DNA from: DATESZ01 sp035283845
GTDB lineage: Bacteria; Desulfobacterota; Syntrophia; Syntrophales; JACQWR01
Assembly (NCBI GenBank): GCA_035283845.1
Contig: DATESZ010000099.1
Location: 1-16,894 of the forward strand
Reading direction: 5' to 3'
DNA length: 16,894 nucleotides
Positions 1 through 7,911 of this stretch are shown here, piece after piece; position 1 is the first letter of the stretch, and each line of letters opens with the position of its first letter. The notes beneath the pieces were generated by a model. It had not been told where the DNA came from, did not search any database, and saw nothing but the letters and a program-made list of their open reading frames with translations. The translations under genes and the position numbers were made by a program.

Positions 1-99
1 GAACGGTTCAAGGGCAAAGTGCCAAAACAAATGGCCTTACCCGAGGCAGCCTGGATCAATAAACCGGTACCAGAAAATAGTGATCCATTGCGACACTAA
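1..99 (+). CDS. C-terminal tail of an unidentified protein, possibly a transposase (5' partial)
   Basis: Frame 1 is open from the window edge to a TAA at 97-99 and gives 32 residues, starting ERFKGKV and ending NSDPLRH. A short basic 'RFKGK' stretch followed by a proline-containing tail that ends near 'HP/PLR' is reminiscent of the C-termini of some DDE transposases (ISNCY-like). The stretch is too short to assign. About ten bases further on is GGAGGTGTCTCATTTTCATT, which could be part of an insertion-sequence end, but the other end would lie outside the window. The gene could equally be an ordinary chromosomal gene unrelated to hopanoids. The reading frame is seen; the identity is a guess. 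Confidence 0.4.
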   Translation, partial: ERFKGKVPKQMALPEAAWINKPVPENSDPLRH

Positions 100-447
100 A
101 TTCTTTATGGAGGTGTCTCATTTTCATTGACAAGTTCCGTAACGCCGCCAACGGGGAAATATGTAGGTAGCATTCCAAACAAGAGACTTAAGAAGAAACC
201 CTATTTACGATATGATAAAAAATCTTTCTTATATCCCGAATTTTGCGTGAGCGTACTAAATCTCATAAGAAGATGTCAAGTTGTTTAAAAATTTAAAAAT
301 CATCGACATACATTAACATATTAACTTAAAAAGGATTTTTATCAATACTTCTTGAAAATATTGTAACCAACCCAGACAAACACCATTGAAAAACGGAAAA
401 TCCGGCCTATGCAAAATTAGGTGGTGGATTTGGGTTACACAAAGTGC
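100..447. other. AT-rich non-coding stretch upstream of shc
   Basis: Roughly 350 bases without a credible gene. The base composition is clearly more AT-rich than the downstream operon (for example the run around 280-345). An imperfect inverted repeat pairs AACCCA (369-374) plus CACCA (381-385) with TGGTG plus TGGGTT (422-437). A second imperfect pair links GAGGTGTCTCAT (near 110-122) with its reverse complement at 490-501. No tRNA, terminator with a T-run, or CRISPR repeat is visible. It may be the debris of an insertion sequence joined to the native leader of the hopanoid operon. Confidence 0.5.
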
Positions 448-477
448 TTGACACTACTCAATCTCACGCTATATCAT
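448..477 (+). promoter_or_regulatory. Putative sigma70 promoter of the shc operon
   Basis: A perfect -35 hexamer TTGACA (448-453) is followed after 18 bases by TATCAT (472-477); TATATC at 470-475 with a 16-base spacer is an alternative -10. The start of transcription would fall near 484, about 44 bases before the preferred shc start codon. The small palindrome TTTCATGAAA (485-494) lies exactly there and could be an operator. The hexamers are seen; activity is inferred. Confidence 0.5.
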
Positions 478-527
478 AAATAGTTTTCATGAAACACCTC
501 TGAAAATAGAGTCAGGAAATGTCAATT

Positions 528-2459
528 ATGGAATCTGTAAAAAAAGCCAATATCCCCGATCCAGATAATCAGATACTTTTTGATAAAGAGATCGAAAAAG
601 CCGTCTTGAAAGCTCGGGATGCATTGTTGGCTCTTCAGGCACCTGACGGCTATTGGTGCTTTGAGCTGGAAGCCGATTGCACCATCCCTGCCGAATACAT
701 CCTGATGATGCATTACATGGGTGAAATCGACAATGATCTGGAGACCAAGATCGCCAATTATCTTCGGGATCATCAGGAAAACCACGGCGGCTGGTCCCTC
801 TTTCCCGGAGGGAAATTAGAAATCAGTTGTTCTGTAAAAGCTTATTATGCTTTGAAGTTAGCGGGGGATAGCCCTGATGCCTCACATATGAGGAAGGCTC
901 GTGAAGCGATCCTGGCATTCGGCGGTGCGGCCCGCTGCAACGTTTTCACCCGCATTGCTCTTGCCCTTTTCGGGCAAATTCCCTGGCGGAGCGTACCGTT
1001 CACGCCCGTAGAAATCATGCTGCTGCCACGCTGGTTTTTCTTCCATCTCCGCAAGATATCTTACTGGTCGAGAACCGTCGTGGTTCCCCTTGCGATTTTA
1101 TGCAGTATGAAACCTCGGGCAAAAGATCCCGGGAGAGTTCATGTCCGCGAGTTATTCCTCACCCCCCCGGAAAGAGAGAAAAACTACTTTCCCGTCCGCT
1201 CTGGCCTTAACCGCTTATTCCTGGCACTCGACAAGGCAGGGCGTTTTCTTGAACCCTTGATTCCCAGGATGGTCCGGAAGCGGGCCGTTAAAAAGGCCGA
1301 AAATTGGTTCATTGAGCGTCTCAATGGCACGGATGGTTTAGGCGCCATTTTTCCGGCCATGGTAAACGCCCATGAAGCTCTTGCTCGGCTGGGATATGCC
1401 TCAGATCACCCCTACCGGATGGCAACGGGGGAAGCGCTCAAGAAATTACTGGTCATTGGCGAAGATTCAGCCTATTGCCAGCCATGTGTTTCGCCGGTCT
1501 GGGACACCGCTTTGACCTGCCTGGCTCTTCAGGAAGAAGCCAGTGATAACTTGAATGAAAATATCCACCGTGCTTTAAAGTGGCTCAATGACCGGCAATT
1601 GCAAGACGAGCCGGGTGATTGGCGGGAAAATCGCCCAGGTTTGAAAGGAGGGGGGTGGGCTTTTCAGTTCAATAATCCTCACTATCCTGATCTTGACGAT
1701 ACAGCTGCCGTGGCCTGGGCAATGCATCAAAGCCAACACGCAGACTTCCAGGAATGCGTGCAAAAGGCATCCGACTGGATCAGCGGCATGCAGTCGAAGA
1801 ATGGCGGTTTTGCCTCCTTTGATTCCGATAATACTTATTATTATCTCAACGAAATTCCCTTTGCCGATCACGGAGCCCTGCTCGATCCCCCCACGAGCGA
1901 TGTCAGTGCCCGTTGTGCCACCTTACTAGCCTTAATCGGCCGACGAGACCGGGAATTGGAAGCCTGTCTAAACTTCTTGCGCAAGGAACAAAGACCGGAC
2001 GGTTCCTGGTTTGGGCGCTGGGGCACGAATTATATTTATGGTACGTGGTCCGTGCTGGCTGCTCTGGAGAAGGTCAATGATCCCGGCAATCAATTCCATG
2101 TTATGCACGCGGTCACCTGGTTGAAAAAAAAACAGCGATCGGACGGGGGTTGGGGGGAGGGTTGCGATACCTATGCCGATCCGAGGAAAGCGGGGGAAGG
2201 ACCAGCGAGTACTTCCTTTCAGACGGCCTGGGCCATGCTTGGCCTGATGGCTGCCGGACAGGTGGAATCAGAGGCAGTGCGCCGGGGCGCCCAGTTTCTC
2301 ATACGCTCGCAAGGGGCCGACGGCTTATGGAAAGATGAGTATTTTACAGCACCCGGCTTTCCCAATGTGTTCTACTTAAAGTACCACGGATATTCCAAAT
2401 ATTTCCCCTTGTGGGCCCTGGCCCGTTATCTTAACCTGCGACGGAAAAAGACCGTTTGA
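528..2459 (+). CDS. shc: Squalene-hopene cyclase
   Basis: Cyclises squalene to hopene/hopanol, the committed step of hopanoid synthesis. The family is a monotopic protein of the inner membrane. The protein is about 643 residues, the normal family length. The catalytic DxDDTA motif is present as DLDDTA (about residues 388-393), and several QW repeats are visible: a degenerate N-terminal one (QAPDGYW), QENHGGW, QSKNGGF, QRPDGSW, QRSDGGW and QGADGLW. The C-terminal GEGPASTSFQTAWAML block and the YHGYSKYFPLWALARY end are typical. A start at 519 (ATG) is possible, but the AGGA at 514-517 lies on top of it and sits ten bases before the ATG at 528, so 528 is preferred. It is the first gene of the operon, and its stop overlaps the start of hpnG (TGATG). 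Identity is very secure. Confidence 0.97.
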   Translation: MESVKKANIPDPDNQILFDKEIEKAVLKARDALLALQAPDGYWCFELEADCTIPAEYILMMHYMGEIDNDLETKIANYLRDHQENHGGWSLFPGGKLEISCSVKAYYALKLAGDSPDASHMRKAREAILAFGGAARCNVFTRIALALFGQIPWRSVPFTPVEIMLLPRWFFFHLRKISYWSRTVVVPLAILCSMKPRAKDPGRVHVRELFLTPPEREKNYFPVRSGLNRLFLALDKAGRFLEPLIPRMVRKRAVKKAENWFIERLNGTDGLGAIFPAMVNAHEALARLGYASDHPYRMATGEALKKLLVIGEDSAYCQPCVSPVWDTALTCLALQEEASDNLNENIHRALKWLNDRQLQDEPGDWRENRPGLKGGGWAFQFNNPHYPDLDDTAAVAWAMHQSQHADFQECVQKASDWISGMQSKNGGFASFDSDNTYYYLNEIPFADHGALLDPPTSDVSARCATLLALIGRRDRELEACLNFLRKEQRPDGSWFGRWGTNYIYGTWSVLAALEKVNDPGNQFHVMHAVTWLKKKQRSDGGWGEGCDTYADPRKAGEGPASTSFQTAWAMLGLMAAGQVESEAVRRGAQFLIRSQGADGLWKDEYFTAPGFPNVFYLKYHGYSKYFPLWALARYLNLRRKKTV

Positions 2460-3166
2460 TGCGCCCGGGTATCATAGCAGCCACGGCGGGTGAAGCCCGC
2501 ATTTTGGCCAAAGTACCGATCCCAGCCGGTGAGTTAATCCACCTGCCCGAAGGCAGTATGGTACTCCTTTCCGGAATGGGAGCCAACCGGGCGCGCTCGG
2601 CTGCCCGAACCTTGCTGGAAAAGGGAGCAACGGTCCTGGTGAGCTGGGGATTCGCTGGCGGGTTGATCCCCGGCATCTCTACCGGAAGCCTTATAATTCC
2701 AGAATGTATCGTCGCCCCGGATCAATCCATTTATCACGTCGATCCAGTTTGGCATGAACGACTATGCAGCCGACTTGAAACGTATGTTGGACTTCATCGA
2801 GGGACATTGGCCGAAAGTGCGTTAGTCCTCGCTGATAGCACAGAAAAAACTGCTTTCTTTCAACGGACGGGCGCAATGGCAGTGGATATGGAGAGCGCTT
2901 CTATTGCTTTGGCAGCCAAAGAAGCAGGGGTTCCATTTATGGTCATTCGGGCCATAATGGATGGGGTGGAAATGGTCATTCCCCGCAGCGTTTTGAATTC
3001 CTTCGATAAATTCGGGCGAGTGCAACCTGCGCGCCTTTTCTCATCTTTAGTTAGACGTCCGGCGGAACTGATGGCTCTCGTTCGGCTGTGTCGAAATTTT
3101 CAAATTGCCAGGGCTACCTTAACTACCGTTGTCCGCCAGGCGGGGAGCAATATGCTTTGTCCCTGA
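2459..3166 (+). CDS. hpnG: Hopanoid-associated phosphorylase (adenosylhopane to ribosylhopane)
   Basis: A purine-nucleoside-phosphorylase/MTA-nucleosidase fold protein of 235 residues. In hopanoid producers HpnG removes adenine from adenosylhopane, the HpnH product, to give a ribosylhopane. Seen here: the N-terminal 'IIAATAGEARIL' strand, the glycine-rich 'LVSWGFAGGL' loop and the 'MAVDMESASIALAA' segment with the ribose-binding Met-Glu pair (M144-E145). The start is the ATG at 2459, which shares one base with the shc TGA (2457-2459). A TTG one codon earlier (2456) is open but needs no invoking. The overlap implies translational coupling with shc. It could be mistaken for a general nucleosidase, but the context between shc and hpnA fixes the role. 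Confidence 0.92.
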   Translation: MRPGIIAATAGEARILAKVPIPAGELIHLPEGSMVLLSGMGANRARSAARTLLEKGATVLVSWGFAGGLIPGISTGSLIIPECIVAPDQSIYHVDPVWHERLCSRLETYVGLHRGTLAESALVLADSTEKTAFFQRTGAMAVDMESASIALAAKEAGVPFMVIRAIMDGVEMVIPRSVLNSFDKFGRVQPARLFSSLVRRPAELMALVRLCRNFQIARATLTTVVRQAGSNMLCP

Positions 3167-3234
3167 AATGGCAAGGATGCTGTTCATCGGCGGATGAGAA
3201 TGACGGGACATATGGCAAAAAGAGGTGAAGAGAA

Positions 3235-4227
3235 ATGAAGACCTTGATTACCGGAGCGACGGGTTTTGTCGGGTCTGCAGTGTTGCGCCAGCTCATACAG
3301 ACCGGCCACTCTGTGCGGGCATTGGTCCGCCCTAAGAGCAATCGTCAAAATCTCACCGGTTTTAAGTTAGAAACTATTACCGGTGACCTGACGGATCGGG
3401 CATCCTTAGATCGGGCACTGGCAGGGTGTTCAACCTTGTTTCACGTGGCTGCTGACTATCGCCTATGGGTTCCGAATCCCCAGGAGACTTACGAAACCAA
3501 TGTCACTGGAACCCGAAATATTATGCTCGCCGCGGCCCATGCGGGAGTAACGCGTATCATTTATACCAGCAGCGTGGCCACTTTGGGTCTTACTCCCGAT
3601 GGAAGCCCGGCTGACGAAAACACCCCGGTATCCCTCGCCGACATGATTGGCCCATACAAACGTTCCAAATTCATGGCCGAGGCCGAAGTGAAGCAACTGG
3701 TTAAAGAACAGGGTCTGCCGGTGATCATTGTCAATCCTTCGACGCCCATTGGTCCGAGGGATATCAAGCCCACTCCCACCGGGCGGATGATTGTCGATGC
3801 CGCATCCGGGCGCATGCCAGCCTATGTCGATACGGGTCTCAATCTGGTCCATGTGGATGATGTAGCTATCGGGCACCTGCTGGCTTGGGAGCGTGGCGAG
3901 ATTGGCGAGCGCTACGTGCTTGGCGCCGTCAATATGACCCTGAAAGAGATTCTCACCGAACTGGCAGCCATTACGGGACGGCGACCTCCACGCATTCATC
4001 TGCCCCACAGTCTGGTTTTACCCATTGCCTATTCAATGGAGGCCTGGGCCTGTATGACAGGCGGTAAGGAACCGCGAATCACCCGCGTTGGCGTCCGGTT
4101 GGCCAAGAAGAAGATGTTCTTTTCAGCGGAAAAGGCCGGCCGCGTTCTCGGGTTTCGTCCACGGCCGATACAGGAGGCTTTACACGATGCCGTCGATTGG
4201 TTCCGACAACATGGATACCTTGACTAA
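3235..4227 (+). CDS. hpnA: Hopanoid-associated NAD-dependent sugar epimerase/reductase (SDR family)
   Basis: An extended short-chain dehydrogenase/reductase of 330 residues. The NAD(P)-binding Rossmann motif TGATGFVG is at residues 6-13, the acidic GDL segment follows, and the catalytic YxxxK is Y141-KRS-K145 after a TSSVATLG serine strand. HpnA is found in many hopanoid loci, but its reaction is not firmly established. A role in reducing or modifying the ribosyl side chain toward bacteriohopanetetrol is possible and is inference only. A good Shine-Dalgarno GAGGTGA (3222-3228) lies six bases before the ATG. It is separated from hpnG by 68 bases with no terminator, so it is probably in the same operon. 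Confidence 0.9.
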   Translation: MKTLITGATGFVGSAVLRQLIQTGHSVRALVRPKSNRQNLTGFKLETITGDLTDRASLDRALAGCSTLFHVAADYRLWVPNPQETYETNVTGTRNIMLAAAHAGVTRIIYTSSVATLGLTPDGSPADENTPVSLADMIGPYKRSKFMAEAEVKQLVKEQGLPVIIVNPSTPIGPRDIKPTPTGRMIVDAASGRMPAYVDTGLNLVHVDDVAIGHLLAWERGEIGERYVLGAVNMTLKEILTELAAITGRRPPRIHLPHSLVLPIAYSMEAWACMTGGKEPRITRVGVRLAKKKMFFSAEKAGRVLGFRPRPIQEALHDAVDWFRQHGYLD

Positions 4228-4293
4228 TTTATGAAATGGTCCCGCAGTCTTTGCTAAAGCAAGACGTGCTCCGACTTAAAAAGACTGGATAAC

Positions 4294-5463
4294 ATGGAAT
4301 TTCTTCTATCTTTACTACAGTGGCTTTTCCTTATCCCCGCCGTGGGCGGGTCCATCTATGGGATTCTTTGCTTGTTCACGATACGGCTCTTTCGCACCCA
4401 AAAACCACCTTCATCCTCACCTTCCTTTTCTCATTGGCCTCCGGTAACGATTTTGAAGCCGGTGTGCGGCCTGGAGAAAAACCAGAAAAGTAACCTGCGT
4501 AGTGCTTGCCTGCAGGACTACCCCGAGTTCCAGGTGGTCTTCTCGGTGCAGAACTCCGACGATCCTGCCATTCCGGTCTTGAAAGAAATTCAGCAGGAAT
4601 ATCCCGAAAGAGTGTCCGTGGCCATTGAAAATTGCGGGGCAGGCCTCAATGGAAAGATTAACAACCTTCTCGGCGCCCTTCCCCATGCACTTCACGATAT
4701 CCTGGTAATCAGCGACAGCGACATTCACTTGGGACCCGATTATTTGAGAAATATCATACCGCCATTGGCGGACCCGATGGTAGGGTTTGTCTGCACGCTT
4801 TACAAAGCGACTTCAGCTAATCGATGGTTCGAAAAAATGGAGTTGCTGACCTTGAATGCTGATTTTATACCCAGTGTCGTCTTTGCCCACGTAACTGGGG
4901 CGGCAAAGTTTTGCCTGGGTTCTTCTATGGCCTTTCGGCGCAATTCCCTGAAGGAGGTGGGCGGCTTGGAAGCCTTGGCTGATTATCTGGTGGAAGATTA
5001 CGAAATGGGCAGACGTCTTTGGGTTTCCGGCAAGAGGATGGTACTGGTGCCCTATATTGTAGACACCGTCGTCGATCTCAAAGACCTTTCCCAATGGTGG
5101 AACCACCAGGTGTGTTGGGATCAAAAAACGCATGCGGCAGAACCCCTGGGCTTTTTTGCTGCCATCGTGACCAGATCTGTTCCTTTTGCGTGCCTTTTGG
5201 TGGTCTTCCGGTTGGGAGATACGATAGGACTGACCGCCCTGGGAGGAGTTTTGGCGCTCCGTCTGGTCACAGCAGCAATGATTGTGCGATGGGGCCTACA
5301 GGACCGGGAGGGTTTGAGGAGTCTTGCCCTTCTCCCTTTGAGGGATATAGCGGCTCTGGTTTCCTGGGTCCTGGCGCTGACAAGAAAAACGGTCATCTGG
5401 CGCGGTTCGAAGATGACCCTAACCCGCGATGGACGTCTGGCAAGGTGGAAGTCCCCATGGTAA
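4294..5463 (+). CDS. hpnI: Hopanoid glycosyltransferase (N-acetylglucosamine transfer to bacteriohopanetetrol)
   Basis: A GT2/ceramide-glucosyltransferase-like protein of 389 residues. In hopanoid producers HpnI transfers GlcNAc to bacteriohopanetetrol, which HpnK and HpnJ then process to the cyclitol ether. Seen: one N-terminal membrane segment (about 5-30), a cytosolic catalytic domain with the metal-binding DSD (141-143), the ED pair (E234-D235), and C-terminal hydrophobic segments (about 283-355). The region corresponding to the usual (Q)xxRW motif reads WWNHQVCWDQKT (268-279), with Cys instead of Arg before the Trp. The Shine-Dalgarno is weak (CTGGATAAC). The last seven bases overlap hpnK. 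The family assignment is secure; the donor sugar is taken from family knowledge. Confidence 0.92.
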   Translation: MEFLLSLLQWLFLIPAVGGSIYGILCLFTIRLFRTQKPPSSSPSFSHWPPVTILKPVCGLEKNQKSNLRSACLQDYPEFQVVFSVQNSDDPAIPVLKEIQQEYPERVSVAIENCGAGLNGKINNLLGALPHALHDILVISDSDIHLGPDYLRNIIPPLADPMVGFVCTLYKATSANRWFEKMELLTLNADFIPSVVFAHVTGAAKFCLGSSMAFRRNSLKEVGGLEALADYLVEDYEMGRRLWVSGKRMVLVPYIVDTVVDLKDLSQWWNHQVCWDQKTHAAEPLGFFAAIVTRSVPFACLLVVFRLGDTIGLTALGGVLALRLVTAAMIVRWGLQDREGLRSLALLPLRDIAALVSWVLALTRKTVIWRGSKMTLTRDGRLARWKSPW

Positions 5464-6311
5464 AAAAACTTATTCTTACTGCCGATGACTTTGGGTCTTC
5501 TTTGGCGGTCAATGAAGCGATCGAAGAAGCCCATCGCAATGGGGTTCTCAGCACGGCGAGTTTGATGGTGGGCGCCAAGGCGGCAGGGGATGCCATAGAT
5601 CGAGCCTGCCGACTCCGCTCGCTGCGGGTCGGGTTGCATCTGGTGCTCGTGGACGGATCGCCGGTTTCACCTCCTCACACCATTCCCTCTCTGGTGAACC
5701 CGAGAGGTGAGTTCTCCTCTCATCTTTTCAGGGCAGGGATCAACTTCTACTTCAGGGCGGGGGTAAGGCAGCAGTTAGAACGGGAAATCCGGGCCCAGTT
5801 TCAGGCCTTCCGGGACACCGGCCTTGTCCTCGATCATGTCAATTGCCACAAGCATATGCATCTCCACCCTACCATCGGGCGGTTGTTGTTGAAAGTAGGG
5901 CGGGAGTACGGGTTAAGAGCCGTGAGATATCCTTATGAGCCTGTTTTTCCTTCCTGGCGCGCCTCCCGGAAGGATCTTGGCCAAAAGCTGTTGTCCCGGC
6001 TCTTTCTATTGCCCTGGCTGCTCCTCTTGAAAAAACAACTCCGGCAGGCCCGGGTGAGCTCGAATAATTTCGTCTTCGGCATGAATGATAGCGGGAACAT
6101 GCACCTGGATTTGGTCCTCCGTTTTTTCCAACACCTTCCTTCCGGAGTTACCGAAATCTATTTCCATCCTGCCTTGCACCGTTCCCCGGAGCTTGACCGA
6201 ACCATAGCGAACTACCACTGCGAGGAAGAGTTTGCAACTTTGACGAGTTCCACCCTCGAACATGTCCTTAGGGATTCCGATATTCAGCCCGTCGTTTTCA
6301 GCGATCTGTGA
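5457..6311 (+). CDS. hpnK: Hopanoid-linked carbohydrate deacetylase (YdjC/ChbG-like)
   Basis: 284 residues of the YdjC/ChbG deacetylase family. HpnK removes the acetyl group from the GlcNAc added by HpnI to give bacteriohopanetetrol-glucosamine. Seen: the N-terminal TADDFG (D10-D11), the metal-ligand candidates H61 (VGLH), H131/H133/H135 in CHKHMHLHP, and the EIYFHP block with H237. The start is the ATG at 5457, preceded by AGGTGG (5443-5448) at eight bases and overlapping the end of hpnI by seven bases. The frame stays open upstream to 5019, but that stretch merely shadows hpnI. The 3' end overlaps the end of the opposing hpnJ by 14 bases, which leaves no room for a terminator. Confidence 0.92.
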   Translation: MVKKLILTADDFGSSLAVNEAIEEAHRNGVLSTASLMVGAKAAGDAIDRACRLRSLRVGLHLVLVDGSPVSPPHTIPSLVNPRGEFSSHLFRAGINFYFRAGVRQQLEREIRAQFQAFRDTGLVLDHVNCHKHMHLHPTIGRLLLKVGREYGLRAVRYPYEPVFPSWRASRKDLGQKLLSRLFLLPWLLLLKKQLRQARVSSNNFVFGMNDSGNMHLDLVLRFFQHLPSGVTEIYFHPALHRSPELDRTIANYHCEEEFATLTSSTLEHVLRDSDIQPVVFSDL

Positions 6312-7728
6312 GATTTATAAAGACCTTTCTCTGGGATCGATGACTTAAAAACTCTTTCGCTTCACGGTATAATCGCCGGCGCTCGCTGCTAACGAATAAA
6401 GCCCGGCGCACGATGCGAAAGATGATCCCGGGCCGGAAATAATAGCGGGCGTAAAAGTCCTCGACAGCCTTGATAATCTCCCGTCGGCTTAAACCTGGAT
6501 ATTGGATGTTGGGCAGTTGATGCCCCTGTTCGTCGGTCATGGCTGTAGAGGTTAGATATCCATGGTCTTTCAGGTAATCATAAAACTGAGTCCCCGGGAA
6601 GGGATGGGAAATGGATACCTGAATCGTGTCCGGGTCCAGTTGCACGGCAAACCGGATGGTTTTTTCAATGGTATCCAGAGTTTCCCCAGGATGACCAATC
6701 TGGAAATCCCCATGAACCATGAGCCCCAGGCGTCTGCAATTCTTCATGAAGGCCAGCGCCTGCTCGATCGTTGCCCCTTTTTTGATGTTTTTCAGAATGA
6801 TCGGATCTCCAGACTCGAAACCAACAACTAAAAGTCGGCAGCCGGCTTTTTTCATCGCCTCGAGGGTTTCGAAGTCCGTTGTAACCCGCGCATTGCAGGA
6901 CCAGGTAAACTTGAGGGGTCGCAGTTTACCGCAAAGATCGAGGGCCCTGGATTTGCCCCAGGTGAAGGTATCATCGTCAAAAAAAATTTCCCTGGCCTCG
7001 GGGAACAACTCCAGTGCCCGCTTGACCTCGGCGGCGACATTTTCGCTGCTGCGGGTGCGCCAGCGATGGCCGCTCATCGTTTGCGGCCAGAGGCAAAAAG
7101 TGCATTGCGCCGGACACCCTCGAGAGGTGTAGAAAGAGATGTAGGGATAGAGTATGAATGGGATGCTATACTTGGTAAAATCGAGATCGCGCTTGAAAAT
7201 TTCCACGACGAAAGGCAGCCGGTCGAGATCATCGATCAGGGGGCGATCCTGGTTATGAAAAATTTGACCATTTTTCCGGAAGCTTATGCCCGCAATATCT
7301 TCAAATTTGTTCCCCCAGGCAAATTCGGCAACCGCATAGTCAAATTCTTTCCTTACAACAAAGTCGATAGCCTCTGAGGCCCGGAGGCTTTCCTCGGGCA
7401 GTACCGTAACATGGGGACCAACGAAGGCAATAGTCAAGGGAGGCTTGGCAGCCTTCATCATCTCCGCCAGACGTATATCACTTTGAAATCCCGCGGTGCA
7501 GGTAAAGATAACGACAAAATCATATTCCGTAGAAATGCGGACGGTTTCTTCCGGGCTGAATCCATGGGAAGGGGCGTCGAGAAGCCGGCTTTCTCTTATC
7601 AAGCCGGCAGGATAGGCGAGCCACGTGGGATACCAGAAAGCGGTGATTTCGCGTGTTGCCGCGTAGCGCGCGCCCGCGCCGCCATCAAATTTTTCAAAAG
7701 AGGGGGGATTCAAAAGCAGGGTCTTCAT
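6298..7728 (-). CDS. hpnJ: Radical SAM protein HpnJ (cyclitol ether formation)
   Basis: 476 residues. HpnJ converts the glucosamine head group made by HpnI and HpnK to a cyclitol ether by a ring contraction. The N-terminal domain (about 1-170) resembles the cobalamin-binding-like domain of B12 radical SAM proteins, with VGPHVTVLPEE. The radical SAM cluster motif CxxxCxxC is C205-PAQ-C209-TF-C212, followed by FFDDDTFTW, the NARVTTD strand and GFESGDP. The start ATG at 7726-7728 is preceded by GGAG at about five bases. It is the only hpn gene on the minus strand and has its own promoter (7823-7852). Its 3' end overlaps hpnK by 14 bases. Confidence 0.93.
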   Translation of the reverse strand: MKTLLLNPPSFEKFDGGAGARYAATREITAFWYPTWLAYPAGLIRESRLLDAPSHGFSPEETVRISTEYDFVVIFTCTAGFQSDIRLAEMMKAAKPPLTIAFVGPHVTVLPEESLRASEAIDFVVRKEFDYAVAEFAWGNKFEDIAGISFRKNGQIFHNQDRPLIDDLDRLPFVVEIFKRDLDFTKYSIPFILYPYISFYTSRGCPAQCTFCLWPQTMSGHRWRTRSSENVAAEVKRALELFPEAREIFFDDDTFTWGKSRALDLCGKLRPLKFTWSCNARVTTDFETLEAMKKAGCRLLVVGFESGDPIILKNIKKGATIEQALAFMKNCRRLGLMVHGDFQIGHPGETLDTIEKTIRFAVQLDPDTIQVSISHPFPGTQFYDYLKDHGYLTSTAMTDEQGHQLPNIQYPGLSRREIIKAVEDFYARYYFRPGIIFRIVRRALFVSSERRRLYREAKEFLSHRSQRKVFINLTDR

Positions 7729-7771
7729 TTTTCTCCATACCTTACGCAGCGAGGGATTCCCCTTTTCTCAA

Positions 7772-7787
7772 AAAATTCCGGAATTTT
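7772..7787. promoter_or_regulatory. Perfect 16-bp palindrome in the hpnJ leader, candidate operator
   Basis: AAAATTCCGGAATTTT is perfectly self-complementary over eight base pairs with no spacer. It lies between the predicted hpnJ transcription start (about 7815) and the hpnJ start codon, at roughly +28 to +44. With no loop it is a poor RNA hairpin but a good site for a dimeric DNA-binding protein. Symmetry is seen; function is inferred. Confidence 0.4.
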
Positions 7788-7822
7788 GTCTAAATAGTAT
7801 TCACTGGTGGTCATTGTTGCGC

Positions 7823-7852
7823 ACTATAAATGGGACGGCGATTGCGTGTCAA
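7823..7852 (-). promoter_or_regulatory. Putative sigma70 promoter of hpnJ
   Basis: On the minus strand TTGACA (7852-7847) is followed by an 18-base spacer and TATAGT (7828-7823), a near-consensus promoter. Transcription would start near 7815, leaving a leader of about 85 bases. It stands back-to-back with the hpnH promoter, the two -35 boxes being 30 bases apart. Confidence 0.6.
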
Positions 7853-7882
7853 GAGAAATGGATGCCGGAGACACAACTCGGC

Positions 7883-7911
7883 TTGACAAAACCACTGGAA
7901 TCTGAAAGAAT
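7883..7911 (+). promoter_or_regulatory. Putative sigma70 promoter of hpnH
   Basis: A perfect TTGACA (7883-7888) is followed after 17 bases by AAGAAT (7906-7911), which matches the -10 consensus at four of six positions. A start of transcription near 7918 would leave only about five bases before the hpnH ATG at 7923, that is, a nearly leaderless message. This agrees with the absence of a clear Shine-Dalgarno there. Confidence 0.35.

Noticed and set aside
127..132. TTGACA near the left edge as an outward-facing promoter of an insertion sequence.
   Set aside because: No acceptable -10 hexamer occurs 16-19 bases downstream.
4247..4264. Small hairpin GTCT-T-TGC-TAAA-GCA-AGAC between hpnA and hpnI as a terminator.
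   Set aside because: The stem is short and bulged, and no T-run follows; hpnI probably belongs to the same operon.
5019..5456. Long in-frame N-terminal extension of hpnK (about 146 residues).
   Set aside because: It reads another frame of hpnI, has no hopanoid or deacetylase character, and the ATG at 5457 has a good Shine-Dalgarno and gives the standard N-terminus MVKKLILTADDFG.
7411..7797. A 128-residue plus-strand frame opposite the start of hpnJ.
   Set aside because: It is antisense to a well-supported radical SAM gene and crosses its promoter; composition is that of a shadow frame.
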